From contig NZ_JAHLNO010000004.1 in NCBI RefSeq assembly GCF_018916875.1, positions 1 through 64,000 on the forward strand: 64,000 bases of DNA. The letters are read 5' to 3'. Source of the stretch: Virgibacillus proomii. Its GTDB lineage: Bacteria; Bacillota; Bacilli; Bacillales; Amphibacillaceae. The position numbers were made by a program, and so were the translations under genes. This document shows positions 1-8,584 of the stretch, in pieces (position 1 is the stretch's first letter; each line of letters starts with the position of its first letter). The notes under the pieces were generated by a model, which was not told the origin of the DNA, did no database searches, and saw only the letters and a program-made list of their open reading frames with translations.

Positions 1-63
1 GGTTCGAGGTAGAAGCGTGGTGACACGTGAAGCTGACGAATACTAATCGATCGAGGACTTAAC
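1..63 (+). rRNA. 23S rRNA, 3' end
   Basis: The first ~63 bases match the conserved 3' terminus of bacterial 23S rRNA (GACGAATACTAATCG, then TCGAGGACTTAACT). The rest of the gene lies upstream of the window. It is followed by an A/T-rich spacer and a 5S gene, the usual 23S-5S order. Confidence 0.93.
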
Positions 64-153
64 TAAATCAAAATGGGAAGATAGTCGTTGAATGATCTCT
101 TATTTAGTTTTTAAGGTATAAAATCTTTTTTATTACGAATAATAAAATCACAA

Positions 154-272
154 TGTCTGGTAGTAATAGCGGAGAGGTCACACCTGTTTCCATACCGAAC
201 ACAGAAGTTAAGCTCTCCAGCGCTGATGGTAGTTGGGGCTTTGCCCCTGCAAGAGTAAGACGCCGCCAGGCA
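154..272 (+). rRNA. 5S rRNA
   Basis: About 118 nt with hallmark Bacillales 5S segments: GCGGAGAGGTCACACCTG, CCATACCGAACACAGAAG, TTAAGCTCTCCAGCGC and GAGTAAGACGCCGCCAGGC. The 5' GTCTGG pairs with 3' CCAGGC (helix I). It is the last gene of the rRNA operon; no tRNA genes follow. Confidence 0.95.
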
Positions 273-280
273 TACTAAGG

Positions 281-313
281 AAAACTGACCTTTTTAAATG
301 GTCAGTTTTTTTT
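281..313 (+). terminator. rRNA operon terminator
   Basis: AAAACTGACC and GGTCAGTTTT form a 10-bp stem, followed by a run of T, directly after 5S rRNA. A typical rho-independent terminator. Confidence 0.93.
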
Positions 314-369
314 GTGATAGAAGTGACTTATGCTGAATGTTATGCCCCCTGTCAAGTAATTAAACAAAA

Positions 370-1170
370 TTATCCAGCCTGTGTCCTGAACTGATAGGAC
401 TTCAGGTTGTTTAATTTCTTTTAGAAACGTTGGTGATTATAGAATCGTATATATTTACTTACAGCGTCTTTTACTTCTTCAGCTGTTCGAAATGAATAAA
501 GATGAAAACATTCTGATTTGAAGTAACTAAAAAAGTTTTCCCAACAGTTACCCTTTCTTGACATACTTATTTTCATCTGATATTTTTTTAGTAACTTATT
601 ATATTGGCGGGATGTATACTGGATACCCTGATCGCTATGCAGGAGGATTCCTTTTACATTCCGTTTTTTCTTTGTCTTTTTTAGGGTATCCATGACCAGT
701 TATACGTCATTCCTTCGACTTACTTGGTAAGCTACATTTCGTTATTGTATAAGGCTTTTATGGCGGATAAATAAAGTCTTTGACCATTAAAAATTAAATA
801 AGTAATATCCGTTACCCATTTTTGATTTGGCTTTTCAGCATTAAAGTTCCGATCTAAAATATTTGGTGGAATATTGCCAACCTTTCCTTTGTAAGAGCGA
901 TATTTCTTCATTCGAACTAGGCTTTTTAAACCTAATTCTTTCATGATGCGTTGGACTTTTTTATGGTTACCTTATGCCCTCGATTCCATAGCTCGTCCCG
1001 AATACGGCGGTATCCATAACGTCCTTGATGCTTATCATAGATAGCTTGAATTAGTTTTTTTAACTCCGCATCTTTATCTGGGCGGTCGAAATTACTTACT
1101 ATATAGTAGTACGTGCTGCGCGGAATCTCTGCCAGCTGTAGAAGTGTCTTTACAGGGAATTCATGCCTTA
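370..1170 (-). pseudogene. IS3-family transposase orfB (DDE), disrupted
   Basis: Minus-strand reading frames together give a full IS3 OrfB: N-terminal HTH_21 region, first Asp in WVTDITYL, second Asp in HSDQGIQYTS, and the catalytic Glu in the FSYFKSE segment after SRKGNCWEN. The frame breaks near 700-730, where the copy at 51.5 kb has CCACAATTTCG but this copy has CTACATTTCG (one base lost), and again near 960-980. A CAA-to-TAA change at about 421 stops the protein 17 codons early; the downstream frame still reads KKLNNLKSYQFRTQAG and then stops. Inactive. Confidence 0.85.
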
Positions 1171-1179
1171 GTTCATAGA

Positions 1180-1701
1180 CTACTTGTGCTTTGTCCTGTT
1201 TGGTGATTTTTCCTTGTTTTGAACTAAGGCATTCAACTTTTTTAAATAGGCATTCTCCATGCGTAAACGATCTATTTCTGCTTGTAACGCTTCCGGAGTT
1301 CCTTCAGCCTGTTTTTGCGTTTTGAGTGTATGATCGGAACTTTCTTTCATCGATGGATGCCCCTTTTTCTTTGGTTTAAGGGCATCTATCCCTTCATCCT
1401 CCAGTTGCTTTTTCCATTTTGAAAGCGTGGAATGTGTAGAAATATTAAAGATCGCAGCTGTTTCTCGGATAGATATCCCTTGTTCGTCCATATAATTAAG
1501 TACATCTAGTTTATACTGCAATGTGTAAGATGTATAGCTTTTTACAAAAGCTTTTTCCCCGTGATATTCATATTGTCTAATCCAATTTAAGAGAACTGAA
1601 TGGTCAACCCCTATGGATTTAGCTATAGACTTTACGCTTTCTACACCACTTTGAAAACGAATGACTGCTTGTATTTTTTCAACACTGGTGAATTTAGCCA
1701 T
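1180..1701 (-). CDS. IS3-family transposase OrfA (helix-turn-helix)
   Basis: A 173-residue OrfA with two HTH-like segments (about residues 12-50 and 65-105; the second reads RETAAIFNISTHSTLSKW) and a C-terminal leucine-zipper-like coiled coil (EALQAEIDRLRMENAYLKKL) used in OrfAB multimerisation. The start is the ATG of MAKFTS: a GGAGGTG ribosome-binding site lies about 9 nt upstream, so the upstream in-frame codons are rejected. OrfA binds the IS ends and in intact elements is fused to OrfB by programmed frameshifting. Here OrfA is intact but OrfB is broken. Confidence 0.85.
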   Translation of the reverse strand: MAKFTSVEKIQAVIRFQSGVESVKSIAKSIGVDHSVLLNWIRQYEYHGEKAFVKSYTSYTLQYKLDVLNYMDEQGISIRETAAIFNISTHSTLSKWKKQLEDEGIDALKPKKKGHPSMKESSDHTLKTQKQAEGTPEALQAEIDRLRMENAYLKKLNALVQNKEKSPNRTKHK

Positions 1702-1756
1702 AAAAAACTGCACCTCCAATTATTAGATTTGTGTCTAACAATTGGGTTGCATTTCA

Positions 1757-2309
1757 ATCCAGGTGGTTTTTCAGGTAATTTCTTTGGAGACACGGAGAAT
1801 AAGGTTATGGATTTTGAAAGTGATGTTGGGATTGAAACAACTGGGTTTGTTGATGCAAAACTTATGAAAGCAATACTAAATACAGATGGATTTGTATTAA
1901 GTCGTAGATCCGGAAGACACATATTAGAGAAATACAACAATCACTCAATAGAGAATATAGTAATTATTTTGATTATATTCGAACGAATGGGGTATATGAA
2001 AGAAAGACAAACAAAGCTTTAATATACGCTTTGCAGCATGAAGAAGGCATTGGTCATATAGCAAATGGTAATTTTGGACCTTCAACTATCGAAAATTGTC
2101 CTACACTAAGAAATGGGGATGCACCAGCCAATTTTACAAGGATTTTACAGTGGTCGCTTGCATGTAACAGTCCTTTATACGATCCGTACCCTTATGATGG
2201 CGATTTTGATTATCAAGTAGAAACGGCTGTAAATTTGTTTAAGGAGTTTATGATCCTACCTCAGTATGGGGGAGAGGATCAAAGAGAGAATAAATCCGAA
2301 CATTATTGA
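1757..2309 (+). pseudogene. DUF1906 / glycoside-hydrolase-like protein, truncated and frameshifted
   Basis: Two plus-strand frames make one protein. The first reads GGFSGNFFGDTENKVMDFES...LMKAILNTDGFVLS, the second GVYERKTNKALIYALQHEEG...NFGPSTIENCPTL, typical of Bacillaceae proteins with a DUF1906 (Rv2525c-like glycoside hydrolase-like) domain followed by peptidoglycan-binding-like segments. The frames switch near 1990, so a single-base indel broke the gene. The N-terminal portion is missing, replaced by the IS3 element. Such proteins are thought to act on cell walls; that role is inferred from domain company. Confidence 0.75.
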
Positions 2310-2578
2310 TAAATCAGCAATTAATATAAAAGGTATATCACTATTAGCATTATTCTAGATTTCCTATGGGATTTAGTGGTCTTTATAGCATTTTTTTGCT
2401 GAGCAATTAAAACTTTATCGGTTATACTGAATTTTGCAATCAAATACGCACCCCCTCCCTTTTTTCTTTGAAATTGTAGATAAACCTTCATATTTATAAT
2501 TTTAACATAATATTTTTCACATGAAATGAAAAAATAAATTTTATATAAAAAATTATACATCCTCTAAAACAGAACTCA
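2310..2578. other. intergenic, no supported gene
   Basis: A/T-rich sequence with only short chance ORFs lacking ribosome-binding sites or recognisable protein similarity. Nothing supportable seen. Confidence 0.5.
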
Positions 2579-2579
2579 C

Positions 2580-2822
2580 GTTCTATGGTAAGGCCTCACC
2601 TAGAGAATGTCCTGTAAAAACGATGTTGTTCGCTCCATATTTTTTTACAAAGGGTTCAGCTTCTGTGAATTGGTTTTTGTTGGTATACGTGAGGGTTTTA
2701 TCTTTGGAGTTGAGCTTCACCTTCCCCGTTGTTAAAGCTGCGTCTTGAGATGGAGTTCCTAAATAAGGTGTTTTTCCATATTCTTTTTTGGTATAATCGG
2801 AATCACTAAGAATAATTCCGTA
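2580..2822 (-). pseudogene. Lipase-like alpha/beta-hydrolase, internal fragment
   Basis: The minus strand encodes an uninterrupted ~80-residue stretch ending in GANNIVFTGHSLGEALP then a stop. GHSLG is the nucleophile elbow of class 3 lipase-like alpha/beta-hydrolases. The segment before it (GIILSDSDYTKKEYG, TPYLGTPSQDAAL) resembles the region preceding the elbow in Bacillaceae lipase-like proteins of the DUF6792/YqiI type (family name from memory, uncertain). No start codon or ribosome-binding site is visible and the C-terminal half is missing. A C-terminal half of a similar protein is at 3,545-3,835 in the wrong order, so these are probably remains of two tandem paralogues. Confidence 0.6.
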
Positions 2823-2999
2823 ATGTCTTCTTTCTTTTTTGTCTCTGAAACACGTTGGGAGACAAGGGCTAGGAATTATGAAATTTACTCAGTTAAGAGA
2901 ATATTTTTTGAAGTGTTCGGTATTGCAGTGATGACCGTTAGTGGAGTTGTCTCATACTTTTTACCAAAACCCATGTTTGAATTTAACATTTTCATAGTT

Positions 3000-3300
3000 T
3001 CCCTTTAAACCCGGCAATATCGTTTGCACTTACCAAAAGAGAGGAACGATGGAAACGTATATCAAAGAAGCGAAGGGTGGATTTCACCTGACCGCATAAG
3101 CAGCCATTACTTTCAGGCAAATGAAGCAAGAATGATGTTGAGTCTGCTCGCCTATAATCAGAAAAACTGGATGTGTACGCTTTGTTTTCCGTGGGAGAAA
3201 CCATGCAAATTCAAACCATACGGACTAGAGTGATTAAAGTTGTTAACATTCTCGATTCCTGATTGCAATATTCTAAAATTCTACATTGCAAAATACATTC
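3000..3300 (+). pseudogene. IS1380-family transposase, C-terminal remnant
   Basis: Shifting plus-strand frames read KRGTMETYIKEAKGGFHL, then SHYFQANEARMMLSLLAYN...NWMCTLCFPWEK, then ETMQIQTIRTRVIKV. This is the C-terminal part of IS1380-type DDE transposases (family by recollection of the NxREGTMENxIKEAKxGF...NEARMMLxLLAYN pattern). At least two frameshifts and a stop. No terminal repeats found. It separates the two lipase-like fragments. Confidence 0.65.
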
Positions 3301-3544
3301 ACTTTATTTTAAGTTGTCATCCAGTTTTGTCAATCAAGCTTTTTTCTGGAAAGCGCTTCAAAGAATACAAGCGTTAAAACTGGAATGAGGCATGTACAAT
3401 TCACTAATCTAAATTTTTCAAGTCTCTTTTAAACTAAGGGAGAAGTATGTCCAAATCAAACTGGATTTAGAAGAAAATGTGGATTTTACAAAGTTGCACT
3501 TAGAGCATAGTTACGCCGTTTGGTCACTCCAAAAAACATCAGAA
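3301..3544. other. short coding-like fragment, otherwise empty
   Basis: Between 3408 and 3590 a plus-strand frame without a start reads KLREKYVQIKLDLEENVDF...TKLHLEHSYAVWSLQKTSEHF. It has natural-looking composition but I do not recognise it, and it overlaps the minus-strand lipase-like fragment. Probably a remnant of another lost gene. Confidence 0.3.
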
Positions 3545-3835
3545 CATTTTAAGCAAAATCAATCAACATATCCTCGCTCAAGTAGTTCTTGATACGATGC
3601 GTCTTAAGAGTTTTGCCGATGTTATCTGCTGGGTCGCCGACATAGTATACGGAGCCAACGGATTGGTTATAAAAAGTTCCAACGATTTTCGTCAGGATAA
3701 GTGTAAGAAATAATATTATCTTTAAATTCGCCATTTAAAGCACGTTCTTGATCTTCTTTGGACAAAAGATCAAATACATCAGCTGCAGCAAAAGTAACAG
3801 CGTTTCTTGAGTTCATTCAAGCGAGACTCGTCCAA
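3545..3835 (-). pseudogene. Lipase-like alpha/beta-hydrolase, C-terminal remnant
   Basis: Minus-strand frames read NSRNAVTFAAADVFDLLSK...ALNGEFKDNIISYTYPDE, then shift to GTFYNQSVGSVYYVGDPADN...KTLKTHRIKNY. This corresponds to the part of lipase-like alpha/beta-hydrolases downstream of the GHSLG elbow. A frameshift lies near 3,680-3,700. Because this C-terminal part is upstream (in gene orientation) of the elbow-containing fragment at 2,580-2,822, the two cannot be one simply interrupted gene. Confidence 0.55.
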
Positions 3836-3839
3836 ATTG

Positions 3840-4055
3840 TTATCATAAGCGCCTTATTTTTGTATTGAAACCAAAAAAATGTTTCAAATGCTTCGGTTTG
3901 ATATCAGTTTAAGCCTTAACTTGGAGGTACGAATAATTCAGGTTAAATATTGGCTAAAACTAGTAAAAGGAATAAAAGCTGTAAAAGTGTGGCTTTAGAA
4001 TAAAGTCGTACCGTTTATAAAAAAGTTAAACCGTTTTCAGAATCCTATGTTATAA
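3840..4055. other. intergenic, nothing recognised
   Basis: A/T-rich spacer between decayed genes. No ORF with a ribosome-binding site and no clear hairpin found. Confidence 0.4.
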
Positions 4056-4379
4056 TTAATTACTATTAAAATACCAAATTTTTAATTTAGGAGGTGACTT
4101 GTGATGAGAAAGAAAAGATTGGTAAGTCACTGAGTTATTAAGATATTTAACTTTTGTTGGTGCAGTTGCAGCTAGAAGTGATATTAGATTATCATTTGGT
4201 TCAACTAATGGTTCAACTAATGGTTCAACTAAATTGCCCTCATTGTCATATATAGTTACAGCTGGTTGAATTTCCTCCATATTTGAATTAGTTTCTTCAG
4301 CAGAAATACACTTGGGTCTCGAGTCCTGTAGACGTATCTGAATTTTATAATCTTCCATTGAGTGGCTCATCATATACAC
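4056..4379 (-). CDS. Unrecognised small ORF with VEPL repeats (possibly decayed)
   Basis: A 107-codon minus-strand frame containing the triplicated unit VEPLVEPLVEPN, encoded by three tandem copies of TGGTTCAACTAA at about 4197-4231 on the plus strand. The stretch before it, AVTIYDNEGNLVEP, resembles TIVIDKNGKVIEP in the small exported-peptide gene just downstream on the opposite strand (4490-4654). No good ribosome-binding site precedes any start, and flanking plus-strand frames look like ends of another small gene, so the block may be inverted or rearranged. Function unknown. Confidence 0.3.
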   Translation of the reverse strand: MYMMSHSMEDYKIQIRLQDSRPKCISAEETNSNMEEIQPAVTIYDNEGNLVEPLVEPLVEPNDNLISLLAATAPTKVKYLNNSVTYQSFLSHHKSPPKLKIWYFNSN

Positions 4380-4489
4380 TTATTACAAAAAAGTATTTCT
4401 ATTTTCTTGTAGATAATCCAAAGGCGGGACAAACATATAAGGTAACGGCAATCAAATAATTCCCAAGAAGTGTTAGAAAGGGGGTCCTT

Positions 4490-4654
4490 ATGAAAAAACG
4501 TATTTTTATTATGCTAATTATGATAGCTAGTATAATTGGAACTTTTGCTTATTATTCAAATTCGAAAGAACCGATTGAGAAAACTATCGTAATTGACAAA
4601 AATGGGAAGGTAATAGAACCACTTAGTGGCGATAACGATAACTTTGGTCATTGA
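4490..4654 (+). CDS. Small exported or membrane-anchored peptide, 54 aa
   Basis: ATG follows AGAAAGGGGG with proper spacing. The product starts MKKRIFIMLIMIASIIGTFA, a short basic n-region and hydrophobic core like a signal peptide or membrane anchor. It continues through a hydrophilic tail (KTIVIDKNGKVIEPLSGDND, ending NFGH). It is not recognised as a known family. Size and architecture are compatible with a secreted signalling peptide of the Phr class or a short lipoprotein-like factor, but there is no adjacent Rap-type receptor and no lipobox cysteine. A rho-independent terminator follows at 4722-4752, so this looks like a complete monocistronic gene in otherwise decayed DNA. Confidence 0.55.
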   Translation: MKKRIFIMLIMIASIIGTFAYYSNSKEPIEKTIVIDKNGKVIEPLSGDNDNFGH

Positions 4655-4721
4655 TACAGGTTTAATTTTGGAATTAATAATAATTAGTAACCGTTGTGGG
4701 ATAAGAGGTTTAGTTTGATAT

Positions 4722-4752
4722 TTTAGGGCTGCCACTAAGGCAGTCCTTTTAA
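4722..4752 (+). terminator. Rho-independent terminator
   Basis: AGGGCTGCC and GGCAGTCCT form a 9-bp stem (one wobble) with a 5-nt loop followed by TTTT. It lies downstream of the 54-aa peptide gene. Confidence 0.75.
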
Positions 4753-4998
4753 TACAACAATTGTTATGCGTAGGTGCAAGACAAAAGGGATGAAAAAACT
4801 ACTACTATCCCGGTTATAGGTAATAACAGTTTAAGAAGATCGGAAATGTGAAAGGCTAACTCTCAACAGTGTTAAATTCTTTCGGCTACAACCCTGTCTC
4901 AAATTCTGCCACAGCTTGCTTTACAACACTCACTAACCTCTTTCGTCTGTCTTGATCGCCGATCTCTCTTAAATGGAGTAAATCAGGCTCTATACTGA
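4753..4998. other. intergenic with C-terminal coding fragment on minus strand
   Basis: On the minus strand, 4895-5003 reads TTFSIEPDLLHLREIGDQDR...KRLVSVVKQAVAEFETGL then a stop, without a start; it looks like the C-terminus of a lost gene cut by the ISL3 element. I do not recognise the family. Nothing else seen. Confidence 0.3.
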
Positions 4999-6304
4999 AT
5001 GTGGTGGTGTCTTTTATTCCGACAAGGTTTATAAGCAAACAAAAAAATACACGCCTTCCCCTTTCTTTTGTTAACCTTAAGTTGCCGACAAAAGGTAAGG
5101 AGAGGGAAAGCGTGCAACATCATTTTATCATAGAGTTATTAGGGATTAAAGACAAACATGTGGACTTATGGAATATAGAAAAGGATTCTAATAAATGGTT
5201 GATTGAACTTCATACCAAAGTTAAAAAACAAAAATGCCCACTCTGTAAGGAACGAACCAAGCGGATTCATAGCTATCGAAAGCAGTCTATACAGGGGCCA
5301 ATCTTAGCCAATACACCTGTAAAAATAATAGTAAAGAAAAGGCGATACTTGTGTACACATTGTCGTCATACCAACGATTACAAATGGTGGATCCCTACCA
5401 AAGATGTACGAATTCCGTAAAGACATCCGCTTTAAGTTATTCTGCAGTGGGTTCGTTTACGCTAGCAGCACGACTATCAGGAATCAGCACGAACCGATTA
5501 ACCCGTCTATTTGACCGACATGCATTAGCAACAAATAGGATTCTACCACGCGCCATAGCTATTGATGAGTTTAAGGGGGATGTAGGTGGAGAAAAGTTTC
5601 AAACAATTATCGCAGATGTTGAAAATAAAAAAATTATCGACATATTGCCACATCGAAAAGTGGATACGATTAAGAACTATTAATAGTCCTGCGATACTGG
5701 ACGTGTAGGGATGGTTGTGATGGATTTATCCAAATTCTTTAAACATACCGTACAACAAGCGTTGGGAAATCCATTGATCATAGCCGATCGATTTCACCAT
5801 ATCAGACAAGTATATGGGGTGCTAGACGAAGTGCGACGTGAAGTACAAAGGGACTTATATAAGTCAGCTCGTATAAAGATGAAAAGAAGTAAAAAGTTAT
5901 GATGGAAATCCATCTATAAGTTAGATGAAGACGAGAAAGAAAAGGTGGGCAAGCCGCTCCCTATAGATCCTCGCTAGAAGAAGCCTACCAATTAAAGAAT
6001 AAGCTAGATACATGGTTTAAAGAAAGTAACAAACATACCGTAAAAGCAGGTTTAGAAGGTTGTGTGGAAGCCATGTTGGAAGCTTTTCATGTGTAAGAAA
6101 TTACATTTAGGCGCTGGAAAACAGAATATTACACTCCTTTAATTTAATAATGGCTTTATAGAAGGAGTAAATAACACCATAAAAGTGTTAAAGCGTATTC
6201 ATTTGGAATGAAGAGTTTTGAGCGAATAAAAATATAAAAAAATCATCTAAAGGTCAAAAGAGATGGTAGAGTCGATTTTCCACCACCACATTTGACAGAG
6301 AACC
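4999..6304 (+). mobile_element. ISL3-family insertion sequence remnant
   Basis: The right end carries an ISL3-like terminal repeat (CCACCACCACATTTGACAGA then GAACC, 6280-6304). At the left, ATGTGGTGGTGTC near 5000 matches only the inner part of the inverted repeat, so the left tip has been lost. It encloses a badly damaged transposase gene. Confidence 0.65.
5112..6240 (+). pseudogene. ISL3-family transposase, multiply disrupted
   Basis: The N-terminal zinc-ribbon-like part is visible as KKQKCPLCKERTKRIHSY...KKRRYLCTHCRHT. After a frameshift near 5390 the HTH and DDE part follows: SYSAVGSFTLAARLSGISTN, then RAIAIDEFKGDVGGEKF (first catalytic Asp region), HRKVDTIKNY, VVMDLSKFFKHTVQQALGNP and LIIADRFHHIRQVYG. 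Stops near 5682 and 5900, and more shifts to about 6240 (NGFIEGVNNTIKVLKR remains legible in pieces). The likely start is the GTG at 5112. Inactive. Confidence 0.85.
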
Positions 6305-6418
6305 CTTTTATCTCGACATTATCTGTGTACCGATATCACCAGACTCAGGTTGAATAAATAGTGGGACCGACCCTAAAACCACTTGTTAGCAGTCTCTAGG
6401 GTCAGCCCCTTGAATTCA

Positions 6419-7600
6419 TTACAAAATACTTACTTCTTCTTTTGCAGTTCTTTTCCTTAACGTATCAGTAATTGAAGTAATAGCACCGTCTCCAGTTACA
6501 TTACAAGCTGTACCAAGACTATCTTGTGCCAGATATAATGCAATCATAAGCGATACCATGGTAGCATCAAAGCCAAGCATGCTTTCCAATAGACCCACAG
6601 CAGCCATCACTGCTCCTCCCGGTACACCAGGTGCGGCAACCATAGTGAATCCTAATATTATAATAAAAGGGAGTATGGTACTAAATGATACAGCACCCCC
6701 TTGTAAGAAGATTACAGCTAGTGCACAACTAACAATTGTGATAGTACTTCCAGAAAGATGGATATTCGCTAATAGTGGTATTGTAAAGTCAGCAATGCTG
6801 TTTCGCACTTTTAGTTTTTTTGCATGTTTCAAGGTTACAGGGATAGTTGCAGCTGAAGACTGTGTCCCAAGCGCTGTGAAATATGCTGGTGCCATTGTTT
6901 GAATCATTTTGACAGGGTTTTGTTTGCTTATCATACCAGCAAAACTATATTGTAAAAATAAGTAGAGTAAATGCAGAACAATGATCATGACAAACACTTT
7001 AGCAAAAACCGATAAAATCGTGCTAACTTGACCAGCAGCAGTCATATTAGCAAAAATCCCGAAAATATGAAAAGGTAGTAATGGGATAATTACTTTTTCA
7101 ATAACTAAATGAATGATATCACGAAAATCAAGTGATAATTTATAAAGTACATCTCCTTTAATCGCTGCGATTCCCAATCCAATTACAAACGAGAGTAATA
7201 ATGCAGTCATCACTTCCATAGGGGGTGGCATTTCTATTTCAATAAACCCACTCCTTAATGCTTTGGAAGGATCGGAAAATGATTGTAGAGATTGCTGAGT
7301 TAACAAGCTTGGGTAAAGCAATTTCGCCGATATAAATGCTATGATACCAGCAATAATAGTCGATGTATAAGCGATTATTGCAGTTAAGCCCAATAGTTTA
7401 CCTGCACCTTTACCTAATGATCCAATACCCGGAACAATGAAACCAATAATAATTAAAGGAATAATAAACCCTAAAAAGCTGCCAAAAATGTCATTAAAAG
7501 TAGCAAAAAAGCGAATGAACCAATTATTAACGAAAGAACCAATAGCAATACCTAGTATAATTGCTAAAAGTATTCGAAATAGTAAACCAAAGCTTTTCAT
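6419..7600 (-). CDS. Dicarboxylate/amino acid:cation symporter (DAACS family)
   Basis: A 393-residue integral membrane protein with about eight hydrophobic segments and two re-entrant hairpins typical of Na+/H+-coupled glutamate/aspartate/serine/C4-dicarboxylate symporters (GltP/DctA/SstT fold). Seen motifs: the serine-rich stretch LGTQSSAATIPVTL (about residues 244-257, hairpin 1), the IHLSGSTITI segment and AAPGVPGGAVMAAVGLL (hairpin 2). The C-terminal substrate-binding segment YLAQDSLGTACNVTGDGAI includes the conserved Asp/Asn residues. The start is the ATG of MKSFGLL because GGGAGGAT sits just upstream; the 10-codon upstream extension lacks a site. Exact substrate cannot be read. It is the first intact gene after the decayed zone and appears monocistronic. 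Confidence 0.9.
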   Translation of the reverse strand: MKSFGLLFRILLAIILGIAIGSFVNNWFIRFFATFNDIFGSFLGFIIPLIIIGFIVPGIGSLGKGAGKLLGLTAIIAYTSTIIAGIIAFISAKLLYPSLLTQQSLQSFSDPSKALRSGFIEIEMPPPMEVMTALLLSFVIGLGIAAIKGDVLYKLSLDFRDIIHLVIEKVIIPLLPFHIFGIFANMTAAGQVSTILSVFAKVFVMIIVLHLLYLFLQYSFAGMISKQNPVKMIQTMAPAYFTALGTQSSAATIPVTLKHAKKLKVRNSIADFTIPLLANIHLSGSTITIVSCALAVIFLQGGAVSFSTILPFIIILGFTMVAAPGVPGGAVMAAVGLLESMLGFDATMVSLMIALYLAQDSLGTACNVTGDGAITSITDTLRKRTAKEEVSIL

Positions 7601-7714
7601 ATGGTATCCTCCCTTCAGATATAATAACATCTATTTTACACAAATTTAATAAATTCGTCTAATCTAATTAAAGATTTTTTGTAACAAAGAAATGATAAAA
7701 GAATTACAAATTTA

Positions 7715-7742
7715 AAAAGCGCACCATAATCGGTGCGCTTTA
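7715..7742 (-). terminator. Rho-independent terminator of the 7748-7945 gene
   Basis: AAAGCGCACC and CGGTGCGCTTT form a strong stem with a short ATAAT loop, flanked by A/T runs on both sides. It lies directly after the stop of the minus-strand gene at 7748. Confidence 0.8.
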
Positions 7743-7747
7743 TCTAT

Positions 7748-7945
7748 TTAGCTCATACCATAAGGGCCTAATTGCTGGGACCCACCAGTATTAGCAGTAT
7801 TAGAATTTACCATTTGCGATACAAATGGAATCATTTTTTGCATGGTTTGTCCAAATTTTTGATTGTTCTTTGTCATCGTGTAAAACGTTGCTGCACCAAC
7901 ACCTACAGAAGCAATAAGCGGTAACCAAATTCCGTTTCTTTGCAC
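7748..7945 (-). CDS. Small membrane-associated protein, hypothetical
   Basis: A 65-residue product beginning MQRNGIWLPLIASVGVGAAT: one N-terminal hydrophobic glycine/alanine-rich segment, then a basic linker (TKNNQKFGQTMQKMIPFVSQ) and a Gly/Gln tail. The start is taken as GTG at 7945 because AGAAAGGG lies 9 nt upstream; a TTG at 7954 touches the ribosome-binding site. The layout resembles the short DUF3918-type proteins of Bacillaceae and the neighbouring gene at 8202, so the two may be diverged paralogues. Function unknown. Confidence 0.65.
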   Translation of the reverse strand: MQRNGIWLPLIASVGVGAATFYTMTKNNQKFGQTMQKMIPFVSQMVNSNTANTGGSQQLGPYGMS

Positions 7946-8149
7946 AATAACCAACCCTTTCTCTACCCTTATAGTGATAAATAGACATTATTTAGGTTAA
8001 GCATCTTTTCAAAAAACATTCAAGGTATCAACTACCAGCAGAGGATTCAATAACTATATAGTCGGGTGTATAAAAAAGATGTACAATAAATGAATGGGTA
8101 TGGTGGTTAAAAACACTCTGGAATAACAAAGGAAATGGTCACCTTTGAA

Positions 8150-8196
8150 AAATTTTTTATGCAAAGGATGGTTTATAAATTTTTAACCATCCTTAC
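8150..8196 (-). terminator. Rho-independent terminator of the 8202-8465 gene
   Basis: AAGGATGGTT and AACCATCCTT form a 10-bp stem (8164-8173 with 8185-8194). In minus orientation it is followed by a T-rich tract. It sits 6 bases past the stop of the 8202 gene. Confidence 0.8.
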
Positions 8197-8201
8197 TTTT
8201 A

Positions 8202-8465
8202 TCACATTGAGTTACTGTCTGATTGTTGTCCGTTATTTGTTCCACCCTGTATGTTAGATGTCAATTGTTGCATACCTTGGTTATTTGTCATGTTATTTAA
8301 AGGTTGTATTAATTGTTGGACTTGTGGATTGTTTATTGCATTAGAAATGGTTTGTTGCCACCGTTGAAAAGTTCCGTTTTGTATACCTCTTGTAACACCA
8401 TATATAACCGCACCAATTGCACCTACAGTAAATAAAGAAGTCATCATACCTCTATTGTTATTCAT
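8202..8465 (-). CDS. Small membrane-anchored protein, DUF3918-like
   Basis: An 87-residue product starting MNNNRGMMTSLFTVGAIGAV: a short polar leader, one membrane segment (about residues 8-24), then an Asn/Gln-rich tail (NNPQVQQLIQPLNNMTNNQ). The MNRGMxTSLxxxGxGAAxY-type start is characteristic of DUF3918-like Bacillaceae proteins; the assignment rests on this pattern only. The start ATG has AAGGTGGTGAG upstream. It lies in the same direction as the 7748 gene but has its own terminator. Role unknown. Confidence 0.65.
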   Translation of the reverse strand: MNNNRGMMTSLFTVGAIGAVIYGVTRGIQNGTFQRWQQTISNAINNPQVQQLIQPLNNMTNNQGMQQLTSNIQGGTNNGQQSDSNSM

Positions 8466-8584
8466 CAGAACTCACCACCTTTTTTTTATTATTTTGTTTT
8501 TTTAGTCCCAAAAATATTTACAAACAGTAATAGTTTTAATAAATTCATCAAAAAATATACTGAAACAGTCTTCCACTTTTTAAC

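Larger units (their letters stand above)
334..1756 (-). mobile_element. IS3-family (IS150-like) insertion sequence, inactive
   Basis: An element of about 1.42 kb on the minus strand with orfA (helix-turn-helix) and orfB (DDE integrase) in the IS3/IS150 arrangement. Approximate ends are TGAATGTTATGCCCCC on the left and TGTCTAAC...GCATTTCA on the right. They are imperfect inverted repeats, so boundaries are estimates, and no clear target duplication is seen. The right end abuts the truncated DUF1906 gene, so insertion or a linked deletion removed that gene's 5' part. OrfB carries a frameshift and a nonsense codon, so the copy cannot make its transposase. A fragment of the same family is at 51,218-51,713. 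Confidence 0.85.

Noticed and set aside
1..320. tRNA genes after 5S rRNA
   Set aside because: No tRNA-like cloverleaf or GTTCGA/CCA pattern between the 5S terminator and the IS3 element.
1641..1940. Minus-strand 99-codon ORF across the IS right end
   Set aside because: It spans the IS/DUF1906 junction antisense to a recognisable DUF1906 reading frame and has no start signal.
2580..3835. One lipase-like gene interrupted by IS1380
   Set aside because: The fragments are in the wrong order for a single interrupted minus-strand gene (C-terminal part upstream of the GHSLG part), so two paralogues or a rearrangement are needed.
4197..4231. Three tandem 12-bp repeats TGGTTCAACTAA as a possible CRISPR or iteron array
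   Set aside because: Only three direct copies with no spacers, in frame within a small ORF where they encode VEPL units. No cas genes or replication initiator nearby.
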